From Gemmatimonadota bacterium (GTDB lineage Bacteria > Gemmatimonadota > Gemmatimonadetes > Gemmatimonadales > GWC2-71-9), in assembly GCA_017889745.1 (NCBI GenBank), contig JAGGAG010000021.1, forward strand, positions 1-20,870: a DNA stretch of 20,870 bases. The letters run 5' to 3'. Below, piece after piece: positions 8,801 through 15,026 of this stretch. The first letter of the stretch is position 1. Each line of letters starts with the position of its first letter. A program made the translations under genes and the position numbers. The notes beneath the pieces are model-generated. The model was not told where the DNA came from and made no database searches. It saw only the letters and a program-made list of their open reading frames with translations.

Positions 8801-9099
8801 AACTTCGGGAACGCTTCGGTCCGCTTCCCGTGGAGGCCGAGACGCTGCTCGACATGGCGCGGCTCCGGGTACTGGGCGCCACGCTCGGGATTCAGCATAT
8901 CCTCATCCGGGGCGACGAGGCCCGGGTGACGTTCCGCGCCGGCGTGGCGCCGAGGATGGCGAAGCTCAGCACCGCGCTCGACGATGTGCAGCTGGTGGCC
9001 GAGGTGCGGCGTACCGTGCCGCTGGCCCTGCGCCTCGAGCGCCTCGGAGGTGAAGCGTTGATGCCCGCACTGGTGCGGGCGCTGAGGGCTGTGGTCTGA
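5821..9099 (+). CDS. mfd: Transcription-repair coupling factor Mfd
   Basis: A complete 1092-residue Mfd. This DNA translocase removes RNA polymerase stalled at lesions and recruits UvrA. The N-terminal UvrB-like modules lead to a CarD-like RNA-polymerase interaction domain beginning near residue 427 (LVKGDYVVHLDHGIGIYRG). The helicase motor has a Q-motif region (TPDQRKATEDIK), Walker A GDVGYGKT (about 584-591), the DEEH box (684-687), TATPIPRTL (710-718) and motif VI RGRVGRS (855-861). The C-terminal TRCF domain contains LYRRLARAEAPDEIDGLRSE. Length is slightly short of the roughly 1150 residues usual for the family, with no internal gap in the motor. The ATG at 5821 overlaps the BatA-like stop, and the TGA lies about 30 bp before the lipoprotein start. 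Unusual placement: in an operon with envelope genes. Confidence 0.97.
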   Translation: MSLPLLLDAFERTPAGHDLAGQLPGRGASLDLGGLPGSSGAVLAAALVRSSPQRLMAVVAPTPADAERWLSDLQFLSDEPLALYPQREALGEEEPHYEIAGERVETIEALLGGRLRIVVTTARAIAERTRVPASLEKSRIRLAKGTRIRPQVLVQDLEAMGFRRVTTVTEVAEFSARGGIVDVYGFGMASATRLEWWDDEVSSLRAFDLTTQRSGAELDEVTVLPIKAGPAVEAGKAGQGTEAVDVRRTLLDLLPSDALLLLDTPGPIDDEVERAWREAAHHLEIARRLGEAVPQREEILEAPAQVRARMNAFPRLRLVAEGAQLQFGFLPPERIDRQVNRLRDLLSRPPDSIILCDNEGQIERLDELLEERGNLPAHASLVVGTLDGGFLMPGLRVLTDHEIFRRARRLRRARRYRQAAPSAATGALVKGDYVVHLDHGIGIYRGIETITVGASTMEVAVVEYEGGDRLNVPLYRLDQLERYRSAGDDGDRPPPRIHALGGSHWKKVREKAQLGIRQMAGELLDLYARRKLATGYAFPPDTRWQRELESSFLYEDTPDQRKATEDIKRDLEQARPMDRLLVGDVGYGKTEIAVRAAFKAVQAGKQVAVLVPTTILAEQHGRTFTERLADYPVRIEVLSRFRTAKEQKAALLRLGQGEIDVIIGTHRLLSPDVTFKDLGLLIVDEEHRFGVKHKERLKALRLAVHVLTLTATPIPRTLHLSLAGLRDLTLIETPPRDRSPILTFVEPWDDGLLEEAMARELDRGGQVFFVHNRVETIETMAARVRALAPRARVGVAHGQMASAPLEDVMQRFVTGEIEILVSTMIVESGLDVPNANTMIVHDAHRFGLAQLYQLRGRVGRSHRRAYCYLIVPDSIDADAEERLKVLEHHTDLGAGYRVALKDLELRGAGNMLGAEQSGQAHAVGFDLYLRWLEETVQALRGQGGRETQPPPEVVLDRAAHLPDSFVGDDDTKLDLYRRLARAEAPDEIDGLRSELRERFGPLPVEAETLLDMARLRVLGATLGIQHILIRGDEARVTFRAGVAPRMAKLSTALDDVQLVAEVRRTVPLALRLERLGGEALMPALVRALRAVV

Positions 9100-9122
9100 T
9101 GGCCCTGACTCGAACACGAATC

Positions 9123-9126
9123 GGAG
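9123..9126 (+). promoter_or_regulatory. Ribosome binding site deciding the lipoprotein start
   Basis: GGAG at 9123-9126, 5 nt before the ATG at 9132. It supports that start over the upstream in-frame ATG at 9099, which would put 11 residues in front of the signal peptide. Confidence 0.5.
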
Positions 9127-9131
9127 ATGGC

Positions 9132-10577
9132 ATGCGGCGACTGGTGCTGGTGGTGTCGATGGTGGTGCTCGCGGGCTGCAACCGCGACATGTTCAAGCCC
9201 GGCGTGGGCGCGGTGGCGACCGCGGGCTCGGCCAGGCTCTCACCGGAGCGGCTCGCCGACTTCGTGGGTGAGGCGAAGGGTGCGCAGCTCAACAGCGAGA
9301 CCGCCGACTTCATCGCCAATGTGTGGGTGGACTACTCCCTGTTCGCCCAGGCGGTCGCCAAGGGCGAGAGCCTGACCGATTCCGCCACGATCGCGGGCGC
9401 GATGTGGCCGCAGATCACCGAGCTCAAGGCCACGCTGTGGCACGACTCGCTGATGGCGAAGCGGATCAAGGTCACGCCCGATGCCGTGACCCAGGCGTAC
9501 AATGCCGGCGACGTCCGGCTCTTCCAGCACCTGCTGGTCCGGTCATCCGCCACGGCGACGCCGGAAGAGAAGGCGGCCGCGCGGAAGCAGGCGCAGAAGG
9601 CGGTGGCAACCATCAAGGGTGGCGCGCCCTTCGCGCAGGTGGCGTCCCAGGTGTCGCAGGACCCCGGCAGCGCGCGCGACGGCGGGTACCTGCCGGTCGG
9701 GCCGCGGGGACGCTTCGTTCCCCAGTTCGACAGCGTGGCGTGGAACCTCGCCCCCGGCGAGATGAGCGGACTGGTGGAGACGCCGTTCGGCATCCACGTC
9801 ATCCGGCGCCCGCCGCTGGCCGAGGTGCAGGATCGCTTCGACCAGTACCTGCGCCAGAGCGAGATCGGCGCCCTCGACTCGCTCTACATGGACAGCCTCG
9901 CGAGCCTGAAGCACCTGAAGATCGAGTCCGGCGCGCCCGCGCTCATGAAGGAAGCGATTTCAAGCCCCGACAAGATGAGCAAGTCCACCAAGGCACTCGC
10001 CGTGTACGACGGCGGGAAGCTCACGGTGCACGACTTCCTTCGCTGGGCACGCGTGCTCCCGCCGCAGGTCACCGGCCAGCTCAAAACCGCGCCCGACAGC
10101 ATGCTGACCCGCTTCGCGCGGATCCTGTCCACCAACATCCTGCTCATCAACCAGGCCGACTCGGCGGGCGTGCAGCCGTCGGCGGCGGAGTGGGCGGACA
10201 TGAGCAGGCAGTATGCGCAGCAGCTGGACACCGTGAAGGCGCACATGGACCTGGCGCCGGCGGCCGACTCGTCCGCTTCGCAGGCCGAGCGCCTCAAGGT
10301 GGCCGACGCGAAGGTCGACGCCTACATGGACCAGATCCTCACCGGCAGCAAGCGGTTCATCCCGCTGCCCTCGTCGCTCGCCATGGTCCTGCGCGAGCGC
10401 AGCAAGGTCGATTTCTCCGACGCCGCCGTGGCCAAGGCGCTCGAGATCGGGCGCGCGCGCCAGGCCGCGAAGGATTCCACGGGCGCCAAGGACAGCAGCA
10501 AGGCGGCCGGCCCGTCCGGCATGCAGCCGGCCCCGGGCCCGGCGCCGGTTCCGTCGACCCCGGCGCCGGGGAACTGA
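9132..10577 (+). CDS. PpiC-type peptidylprolyl isomerase, predicted lipoprotein
   Basis: A 481-residue exported foldase. The N-terminus MRRLVLVVSMVVLAGC is a lipoprotein signal with the lipobox VLAGC; cysteine 16 would be lipidated, and asparagine at +2 is compatible with outer-membrane sorting. A parvulin (PpiC) domain spans about residues 129-226: FQHLLVRS, a helix, DPGSARDGGYLPVGPRG, then VETPFGIHVIRRPP, the normal order of family motifs. The C-terminal third is helical and may form the chaperone region, ending in an Ala/Pro/Gly-rich tail. The start with GGAG 5 nt upstream is preferred. The gene follows mfd and precedes a second, soluble foldase, so the two probably cooperate in folding outer-membrane or secreted proteins. 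Distant PrsA-like function is possible. Confidence 0.88.
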   Translation: MRRLVLVVSMVVLAGCNRDMFKPGVGAVATAGSARLSPERLADFVGEAKGAQLNSETADFIANVWVDYSLFAQAVAKGESLTDSATIAGAMWPQITELKATLWHDSLMAKRIKVTPDAVTQAYNAGDVRLFQHLLVRSSATATPEEKAAARKQAQKAVATIKGGAPFAQVASQVSQDPGSARDGGYLPVGPRGRFVPQFDSVAWNLAPGEMSGLVETPFGIHVIRRPPLAEVQDRFDQYLRQSEIGALDSLYMDSLASLKHLKIESGAPALMKEAISSPDKMSKSTKALAVYDGGKLTVHDFLRWARVLPPQVTGQLKTAPDSMLTRFARILSTNILLINQADSAGVQPSAAEWADMSRQYAQQLDTVKAHMDLAPAADSSASQAERLKVADAKVDAYMDQILTGSKRFIPLPSSLAMVLRERSKVDFSDAAVAKALEIGRARQAAKDSTGAKDSSKAAGPSGMQPAPGPAPVPSTPAPGN

Positions 10578-10602
10578 CGCGGCAACGGAAGGCACGAGCG
10601 GC

Positions 10603-12000
10603 ATGTATGGAAAGGCTGGGATAGCGCTGGCAATGGCGGCGTGGCTCGCGGGTGCGGGCCACGCCGTGGCACAAGCGGACAGTGCTCAGGTTGCCGCCGA
10701 GGCGCAGGCGCAGCTGAACGCGCAGGCGCAGGCCGACCTGGCGCGCCCGCGCACGTCATCGGTCGATCGCATCGTGGCTGTCGTGGGCAAGCAGGCGCTC
10801 ATGCGGTCGCAGCTGGATGAGCAGTATTACCAGCTGCTCGCCACCATGCCGCCGGCTGCGGCACCGAAGACTGCCGCCGACTCCGCGCGCATACGGAAGC
10901 AGGTGCTGTCCGACCTCGTGGATGACGAATTGCTGGTCCAGGAGGCGGCGCGGGATACCTCGATCAAGGTCACCGACAAGGAAGTCATGGACGCGGTGGC
11001 CGGCGCGGTCAAGAACATCCGGGCCCGATACACCACCGAGCCCGAGTTCATGTCGGAGCTGCACAAGGCGGGGTTCGCGAGCCTCGACGAGTACCGCCGG
11101 TTCCTCGCAGAGCAGTCGCGGCGCGACATGCAGAAGGACCGGCTGAAGCAGCTGCTGAAGGAAAAGGGCAAGCTCAAGCCGGTGGCGCCGAGCGAGCAGG
11201 AAATGAAGGCGTTCTACGAGGAGCAGCAGGGTCAGTTCGGGAGCCGGCCGGCCACGGTCTCGTTCCGGCAGGTGGTGGTGGCGCCGCACCCCACCGAGGC
11301 GGCCAAGGCGCGGGCGCTGGCGCTGGCCGACTCGATCCTCATCGAGCTCCGGAAGGGCGCCGATTTCGCGGTGGCGGCGAAGCGGTTCTCGGCGGATCCC
11401 GGCTCGCGCGAACGGGGCGGCGAGCTCGGCTGGGCCCGGCGCGGCCTCTTCGTGCCCGAGTTCGACCGCGTCGCCTTCTCCCTCAAGATCGGCGTCATCT
11501 CGGAACCGGTCGAGACGGCGTTCGGCTACCATCTCATCCAGGTGATGCGCACGCAGCCGGGCGAGATCCAGGTGCGGCACATCCTCATCGCCGCCGAGGT
11601 GACCCCGGCCGACGTGGACAGCGCGGCGGCGCGGGCCCAGCAGGTCTACAACGCAGCGCTCGCCGGGGAGTCGTTCGATTCGCTGCAGCGCCGGTACCAC
11701 GACGGCACCGAGGAGCGCGAGGCCTCGGCCGTGCCGCTCGACAAGCTGCCGGAGGTGTACAAGCGCGGCATCCTCACCACGGACAGCACGGTTACCATCA
11801 TCGCGCCCTTCGCGCTGGAGTCGCCCGGTGGCGGACGCAAGTATGCGATCGTGATGGTGACCGAGCGCCGCGGTGAGGGCGAGGTGACCTACCAGGACGT
11901 GCGCGACCGCGTGCGGCAGATCCTCGCCGACGATCTCGCCATGCAGAAGTACCTGGCGCAACTCCGCCGGGCCACCTACGTCGAGGTGCGGGAGTCCTGA
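10603..12000 (+). CDS. surA: SurA-like periplasmic chaperone / peptidylprolyl isomerase
   Basis: A 465-residue exported protein with a signal peptide (MYGKAGIALAMAAWLAGAGHA, cleavage likely after AVAQA). A SurA N-terminal chaperone domain starts at about residue 47 (VDRIVAVVGKQALMRSQLDEQ). A canonical PpiC domain covers about 220-312 (RQVVV, DPGSRERGGELGWARRG, VETAFGYHLIQV). It is followed by a second parvulin-like unit starting VRHILI at about 323, in which the glycine-rich loop and the FGxH signature are poorly kept, so it is probably inactive. In E. coli SurA the first unit is the inactive one, so the order here seems reversed. A GGAAGG lies 11 nt before the ATG. The stop overlaps the pdxA start (TGATG). 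Confidence 0.85.
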   Translation: MYGKAGIALAMAAWLAGAGHAVAQADSAQVAAEAQAQLNAQAQADLARPRTSSVDRIVAVVGKQALMRSQLDEQYYQLLATMPPAAAPKTAADSARIRKQVLSDLVDDELLVQEAARDTSIKVTDKEVMDAVAGAVKNIRARYTTEPEFMSELHKAGFASLDEYRRFLAEQSRRDMQKDRLKQLLKEKGKLKPVAPSEQEMKAFYEEQQGQFGSRPATVSFRQVVVAPHPTEAAKARALALADSILIELRKGADFAVAAKRFSADPGSRERGGELGWARRGLFVPEFDRVAFSLKIGVISEPVETAFGYHLIQVMRTQPGEIQVRHILIAAEVTPADVDSAAARAQQVYNAALAGESFDSLQRRYHDGTEEREASAVPLDKLPEVYKRGILTTDSTVTIIAPFALESPGGGRKYAIVMVTERRGEGEVTYQDVRDRVRQILADDLAMQKYLAQLRRATYVEVRES

Positions 12001-12908
12001 TGCGCCGCCTCGCGGTGACCCTCGGCGATCCGCGCGGCATCGGTCCCGAGATCACCCGCGCGGCCCTGCAGTTGCCGCTGGACGCCGTCATCACCGTCGT
12101 CGGTCCCGACGACCTTATCGAATCCCTTCCCGCCACGCACCGCGTCGGCGTCGGCACCTGGGCACAGGGCGCCGGCGACCGCCCCGACCACGCCCGCACG
12201 CTGCGCGCCGGGCGCCTCGCCGGCCACGCCGTGGAGGCTGCCGTGCGCCTGGCGCAGGCGGGCGAGGTGGACGCGATCGTCACGGCGCCGGCGAACAAGC
12301 ACGCCCTGCACCTGGCGGGGTTCCCGTATCCGGGGCACACCGAGTGGCTCGCGCACCTTTGCGGGGACGTGCCCGTGGCCATGATGCTCGCCTCCGACCG
12401 CCTGCGCGTGGTGCTGGTGACGACGCACGTGGCGCTTCGCGACGTGCCGTCGCTGCTCACCCTCGAGCGCGTGGTGCGCGTGGCCCGCACCACCGACCGG
12501 GCGCTGCGCGACTGGTGGGGCATCGCAGAGCCGCGCCTCGCCCTCTGCGCCCTCAATCCGCATGCCGGCGAGGCGGGGCTCTTCGGGGACGAGGAGATCC
12601 GCGTGCTGCGCCCGGCCGCCGAGGCGGCGAAGCTGGCGGGGCCGTTCCCGGCGGATACGGTGTTCGTGCGCGCGATGCGGGGCGAGTTCGATGCGGTGCT
12701 GGCGCCGTATCACGACGTGGGGATGACGGCGATCAAGGTAGCGAGCTTCGGGGAGGCGGTGAACGTGACGCTGGGGTTGCCGTTTCCGCGCACGAGCCCG
12801 GATCACGGGACGGCGTTCGATATCGCCGGGACCGGGCGGGCGGACGCGTCGTCGATGCGGAGGGCGGTGGAGCTGGCCGCGACCCTGGGAACACAGCGTG
12901 AACGGTGA
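12000..12908 (+). CDS. pdxA: 4-hydroxythreonine-4-phosphate dehydrogenase PdxA
   Basis: A 302-residue enzyme of the DXP-dependent vitamin B6 route; it oxidises 4-phosphohydroxy-threonine with NAD(P), giving the partner of deoxyxylulose phosphate in the PdxJ reaction. Visible motifs are the N-terminal GDPRGIGPE, PANK near 97-100, GHTEW, TTHVALRDV, NPHAGEAG, APYHDVGM and SPDHGTAFDIAGTG. Histidines 143, 188 and 238 correspond by spacing to the three metal ligands of the E. coli enzyme. The start overlaps the surA stop. The last residues (QRER) and the TGA at 12906-12908 are encoded by the first two units of a heptamer repeat array, so the original 3' end may have been replaced. The protein is somewhat shorter than E. 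coli PdxA. Confidence 0.95.
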   Translation: MRRLAVTLGDPRGIGPEITRAALQLPLDAVITVVGPDDLIESLPATHRVGVGTWAQGAGDRPDHARTLRAGRLAGHAVEAAVRLAQAGEVDAIVTAPANKHALHLAGFPYPGHTEWLAHLCGDVPVAMMLASDRLRVVLVTTHVALRDVPSLLTLERVVRVARTTDRALRDWWGIAEPRLALCALNPHAGEAGLFGDEEIRVLRPAAEAAKLAGPFPADTVFVRAMRGEFDAVLAPYHDVGMTAIKVASFGEAVNVTLGLPFPRTSPDHGTAFDIAGTGRADASSMRRAVELAATLGTQRER

Positions 12909-12946
12909 ACGGTAAACGGTAAACGGTAAACGGTGAGCGGTGAACG
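12898..12946 (+). repeat. Left heptamer array, seven units of GTRARCG
   Basis: Seven perfect-length 7-bp units: GTGAACG twice, GTAAACG three times, GTGAGCG once, GTGAACG once, followed by a degenerate GGAACTG. Every unit contains TGA or TAA on the plus strand; because 7 is not a multiple of 3, any three neighbouring units close all three frames. The second unit holds the pdxA stop. The array is the inverted counterpart of the one at 13393-13425. Confidence 0.95.
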
Positions 12947-12959
12947 GGAACTGAAAACG

Positions 12960-13322
12960 CTATGAGCTAGTGGGACGACGTTGCTTTAGCATCCCAAGAA
13001 GCAGACGTTGGCAGCGTGTGTTCGCGGTTACCGCTTGCGTGCAGCATTCCGGCCTGACAATTCCTGCGTCAATGAGCAGACCGAGTATCTCCGCCGTCTC
13101 GACCGCCGATCCGTATGCGATTCCCAGGTGTCGGGTGAAGTTCGGTGAACTACCGAAGGTGTACCCCTCGGCGATGTTCAACTGGACTGAGACTGCGGCT
13201 CGCTGCAGTTGGGAAAACAGCGCTGACCCGTAGGGCACCCAATGGTCACGGCAGACCTTGAGGACGCTCAGGGCTGTGGAGCGGGCCTCCTGCCAGGCGT
13301 GCAACGAGGTGTGATCCCGCAT
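12960..13322 (-). CDS. Four-helix-bundle protein, S23 / 23S rRNA intervening-sequence (Avd-like) family
   Basis: A 120-residue protein of the family known from ORFs in 23S rRNA intervening sequences and related in fold to the Avd accessory protein of diversity-generating retroelements. Family features are an N-terminal SLHAWQEAR helix, the strongly conserved LFSQLQRAAVSVQLNIAEGY, then FTRHLGIAYGSAVETAEILG and a short last helix. Members are small, basic, homo-oligomeric nucleic-acid-binding proteins or adaptors; the function outside those settings is unknown. No rRNA gene, reverse transcriptase or variable repeat is in this window. The ATG at 13322 is chosen over TTG at 13328 because a promoter-like -10 ends 5 nt before it. 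The gene is lower in GC than its neighbours and framed by inverted heptamer arrays, suggesting horizontal acquisition. Confidence 0.9.
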   Translation of the reverse strand: MRDHTSLHAWQEARSTALSVLKVCRDHWVPYGSALFSQLQRAAVSVQLNIAEGYTFGSSPNFTRHLGIAYGSAVETAEILGLLIDAGIVRPECCTQAVTANTRCQRLLLGMLKQRRPTSS

Positions 13323-13327
13323 TCGCA

Positions 13328-13357
13328 ACTATTGGACCACCGTCGGTCACTTGCCAA
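13328..13357 (-). promoter_or_regulatory. Candidate promoter of the four-helix-bundle gene
   Basis: On the minus strand TTGGCA (13357 to 13352; 5 of 6 to TTGACA), an 18-nt spacer and AATAGT (13333 to 13328; 4 of 6 to TATAAT). The -10 ends 5 nt before the ATG, so transcription would start at or next to the A of ATG, giving a leaderless message. No Shine-Dalgarno sequence is present. The unit therefore seems to carry its own promoter. Confidence 0.5.
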
Positions 13358-13392
13358 CCGGAACGTCTCAGGCCAGTCCATCAGAGCGCAGT

Positions 13393-13425
13393 ACCGTTCA
13401 CCGTTCACCGTTCACCGTTTACCGC
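13393..13425 (-). repeat. Right heptamer array, four inverted units
   Basis: Plus strand shows ACCGTTC three times, ACCGTTT once, then ACCGC. On the minus strand this is GTAAACG followed by three GTGAACG, the same heptamer as at 12898-12946 in opposite orientation. Stops (TAA at 13421-13419, TGA at 13414-13412, 13407-13405 and 13400-13398) close all frames for transcripts arriving from hisG; hisG uses the 13407-13405 copy. Confidence 0.93.
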
Positions 13426-14055
13426 AGTTCCCTCCAGCCTCCTCATCACATCAAGATGCCGGTCCAGCTTCAGCTTCTGGCTCGCCCGGTTCGCGATCAG
13501 CACCGCGCTGACCTCCAGGATCGTCTCGTGCTCCACCAGCCCGTTCGCCCGCAGCGTGTCGCCGGTGTCCACCAGGTCCACGATCCAGTGGGACAGCCCG
13601 AGCAGTGGCGCCACCTCCACGGATCCGCCCACCTCGATGATCTCCACCGCGCGGCCGAGGGCGGCGAAGTGGGCCCGTGCGAGTCGGGGATACTTGGTGG
13701 CGAGGCGCGGCGTGATGCCTCCGGGCAGCGAGGGGTACGGCGCGGCGGCCGGTGCCGCGACCACCAGCCGGCACCGCCCGAAGTCGAGCTCGAGCGGCTC
13801 GAGCACGTCCGGATTGCCTTCGCGCAGTACGTCGGTGCCGGTGACGCCGAGATCCGCAGCGCCCGATTCCACGTAGATCGGCACGTCGCCCGGCTTGACC
13901 TCGAGGAACTCGAGGCCCGGGTCCTCCGACGGCACCAGCAGCCGCCGGCCCTTGTCGCTCACCGGCGCCATGCCCGCGCGGGAGAAGCGCGCGATGGCCT
14001 CCTCCCACAGGCGCCCCTTCGCCAGCGCAATGCGAAGCTGCGCGCGGCTCCTCAC
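13405..14055 (-). CDS. hisG: ATP phosphoribosyltransferase, short form (HisG)
   Basis: A 216-residue catalytic subunit for the first step of histidine synthesis, joining ATP and PRPP. Motifs include the N-terminal LRIALAKGRLWEEA, the segment DVPIYVESGAADLGVTGTDVL, and the PRPP loop DLVDTGDTLRANGL (about 160-173). The protein lacks the C-terminal ACT-like regulatory domain of long HisG, so it should need HisZ, which is encoded immediately upstream. The GTG start overlaps the hisZ stop (GTGA), implying translational coupling and matched subunit levels. The final residues (VNGER) and the stop codon come from the inverted heptamer array, mirroring the C-terminus of PdxA on the other side. Confidence 0.95.
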   Translation of the reverse strand: MRSRAQLRIALAKGRLWEEAIARFSRAGMAPVSDKGRRLLVPSEDPGLEFLEVKPGDVPIYVESGAADLGVTGTDVLREGNPDVLEPLELDFGRCRLVVAAPAAAPYPSLPGGITPRLATKYPRLARAHFAALGRAVEIIEVGGSVEVAPLLGLSHWIVDLVDTGDTLRANGLVEHETILEVSAVLIANRASQKLKLDRHLDVMRRLEGTAVNGER

Positions 14056-15026
14056 GGCTCGAGCTCGGCGATGGCGTCGAGGTCGAGCGACAGGCCCACC
14101 GCCGGCATGGGGTGGCCGAAACGTCCCATGAGGTCGTCGTACCGGCCGCCCGCGCCGGCGGCCCGGCCCGCGCCGGCCACGAAGAGTTCGAACTGCACGC
14201 CGGTGTAGTAGTCGAGGCCGCGCACCTCTCCCAGGTCGTAGACCACGTGTGCGCGCTCCTCCGGGCTCAGCGCGTCGTCGAACGCCAGCAGGTGGTCGAG
14301 CGCCGGCAGCGCGGTGGCTGGAGCGCGGCTGCGGGCCTCCGCGAGCGCGGCGCGCCGGCCCATCACGAACGGGAGCGTGAGCAGCGTCCGCGCGTCACCC
14401 TGGACCGACTCGAGTGCGCGCCCGAGGCTGCCCCGGTCCTTGCGGTCGATCCACCGCCGCACGTCGAACCGGAGCGCATCGGGGAGCGCGGCCAGGGCCG
14501 GCGCGAGTGCGCCGGCGTGCCCGAGGTTGAGCTGGAAGTCGCGCAGGCCCACGGCGGCGGCCAGGCGCAGTGCCAGCCGCACCAGCTCGAGATCGGCGGG
14601 CAGGCCGCCGGCGCCCAGCAGCTCGGCACCCACCTGCAGGATCTCGCGCGGGCGGGCCCCGCGGTCGGGCTCCTGGCGGTACACCTTGCCGGAATAGCAG
14701 AGCCGGAGCGGCAGTGCCCGGTCGGCAAAGGCGGTGGAGGCCACGCGCGCCACGCTGGCGGTGAAGTCGTAGCGAAGGGCCAGCGCGCGGCCATCCAGGT
14801 CGAGGAACCGGATGAGCCGCTCGATCACGGCCGGTCCGCCCGCGCGCACGAAGATCTCCTCGTACTCGAAGGTCGGCGGGCTCACTTCCTCGAAGCCGCC
14901 CCCTTCCAGTACCGCGAGCGCCGCCCGCTGGAGCGCGCGCCGCCGCCGCACCGCTTCGCCGGTGAGGTCGAGCGCGCCGGGCGGCACCAGCGCGATCGCC
15001 GAGCGGGGCGGCGGGGCGCCCGTCAT
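14052..15026 (-). CDS. hisZ: ATP phosphoribosyltransferase regulatory subunit HisZ
   Basis: A 324-residue homologue of histidyl-tRNA synthetase catalytic domains that forms a complex with short HisG and provides histidine feedback control. Class II synthetase-like motifs are visible: FEEVSPPTFEYEE, LRYDFTASVARV (motif 2 region begins RLCYSGKVYRQE), ELLGAGGLPADLELVRLA, and the C-terminal GLDYYTGVQFELF and AGGRYDDLMGRFG. There is no anticodon-binding domain after the catalytic fold, and the histidine-A loop is modified, which separates it from HisS. The ATG overlaps the stop of the upstream CorC-type gene (ATGA), and its stop overlaps hisG. It belongs to a three-gene minus-strand operon. Confidence 0.93.
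   Translation of the reverse strand: MTGAPPPRSAIALVPPGALDLTGEAVRRRRALQRAALAVLEGGGFEEVSPPTFEYEEIFVRAGGPAVIERLIRFLDLDGRALALRYDFTASVARVASTAFADRALPLRLCYSGKVYRQEPDRGARPREILQVGAELLGAGGLPADLELVRLALRLAAAVGLRDFQLNLGHAGALAPALAALPDALRFDVRRWIDRKDRGSLGRALESVQGDARTLLTLPFVMGRRAALAEARSRAPATALPALDHLLAFDDALSPEERAHVVYDLGEVRGLDYYTGVQFELFVAGAGRAAGAGGRYDDLMGRFGHPMPAVGLSLDLDAIAELEP

Larger units (their letters stand above)
12898..13425. mobile_element. Candidate minimal element: four-helix-bundle gene between inverted heptamer arrays
   Basis: About 528 bp between the convergent genes pdxA and hisG. Both ends are tandem 7-bp arrays in inverted orientation (seven units left, four right). Just inside each array the sequence continues with ACTG (left GTGAACGGGAACTG; right, minus strand, GTGAACGGTACTG). 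The interior has about 60% GC (251 of 420 bases in 12961-13380 by my count), against more than 70% in the flanking genes. The only gene is a four-helix-bundle protein; there is no transposase, and no target-site duplication could be recognised. Mobility is inferred from composition, inverted ends and lodging at gene ends. Confidence 0.4.

Noticed and set aside
12960..13322. Four-helix-bundle gene as part of a diversity-generating retroelement or an rRNA intervening sequence
   Set aside because: No reverse transcriptase, template/variable repeat pair or rRNA sequence is visible on either side.
12898..13425. Heptamer arrays as a CRISPR array
   Set aside because: Units are 7 bp, contiguous, without spacers, and occur as two inverted blocks; no cas gene is present.
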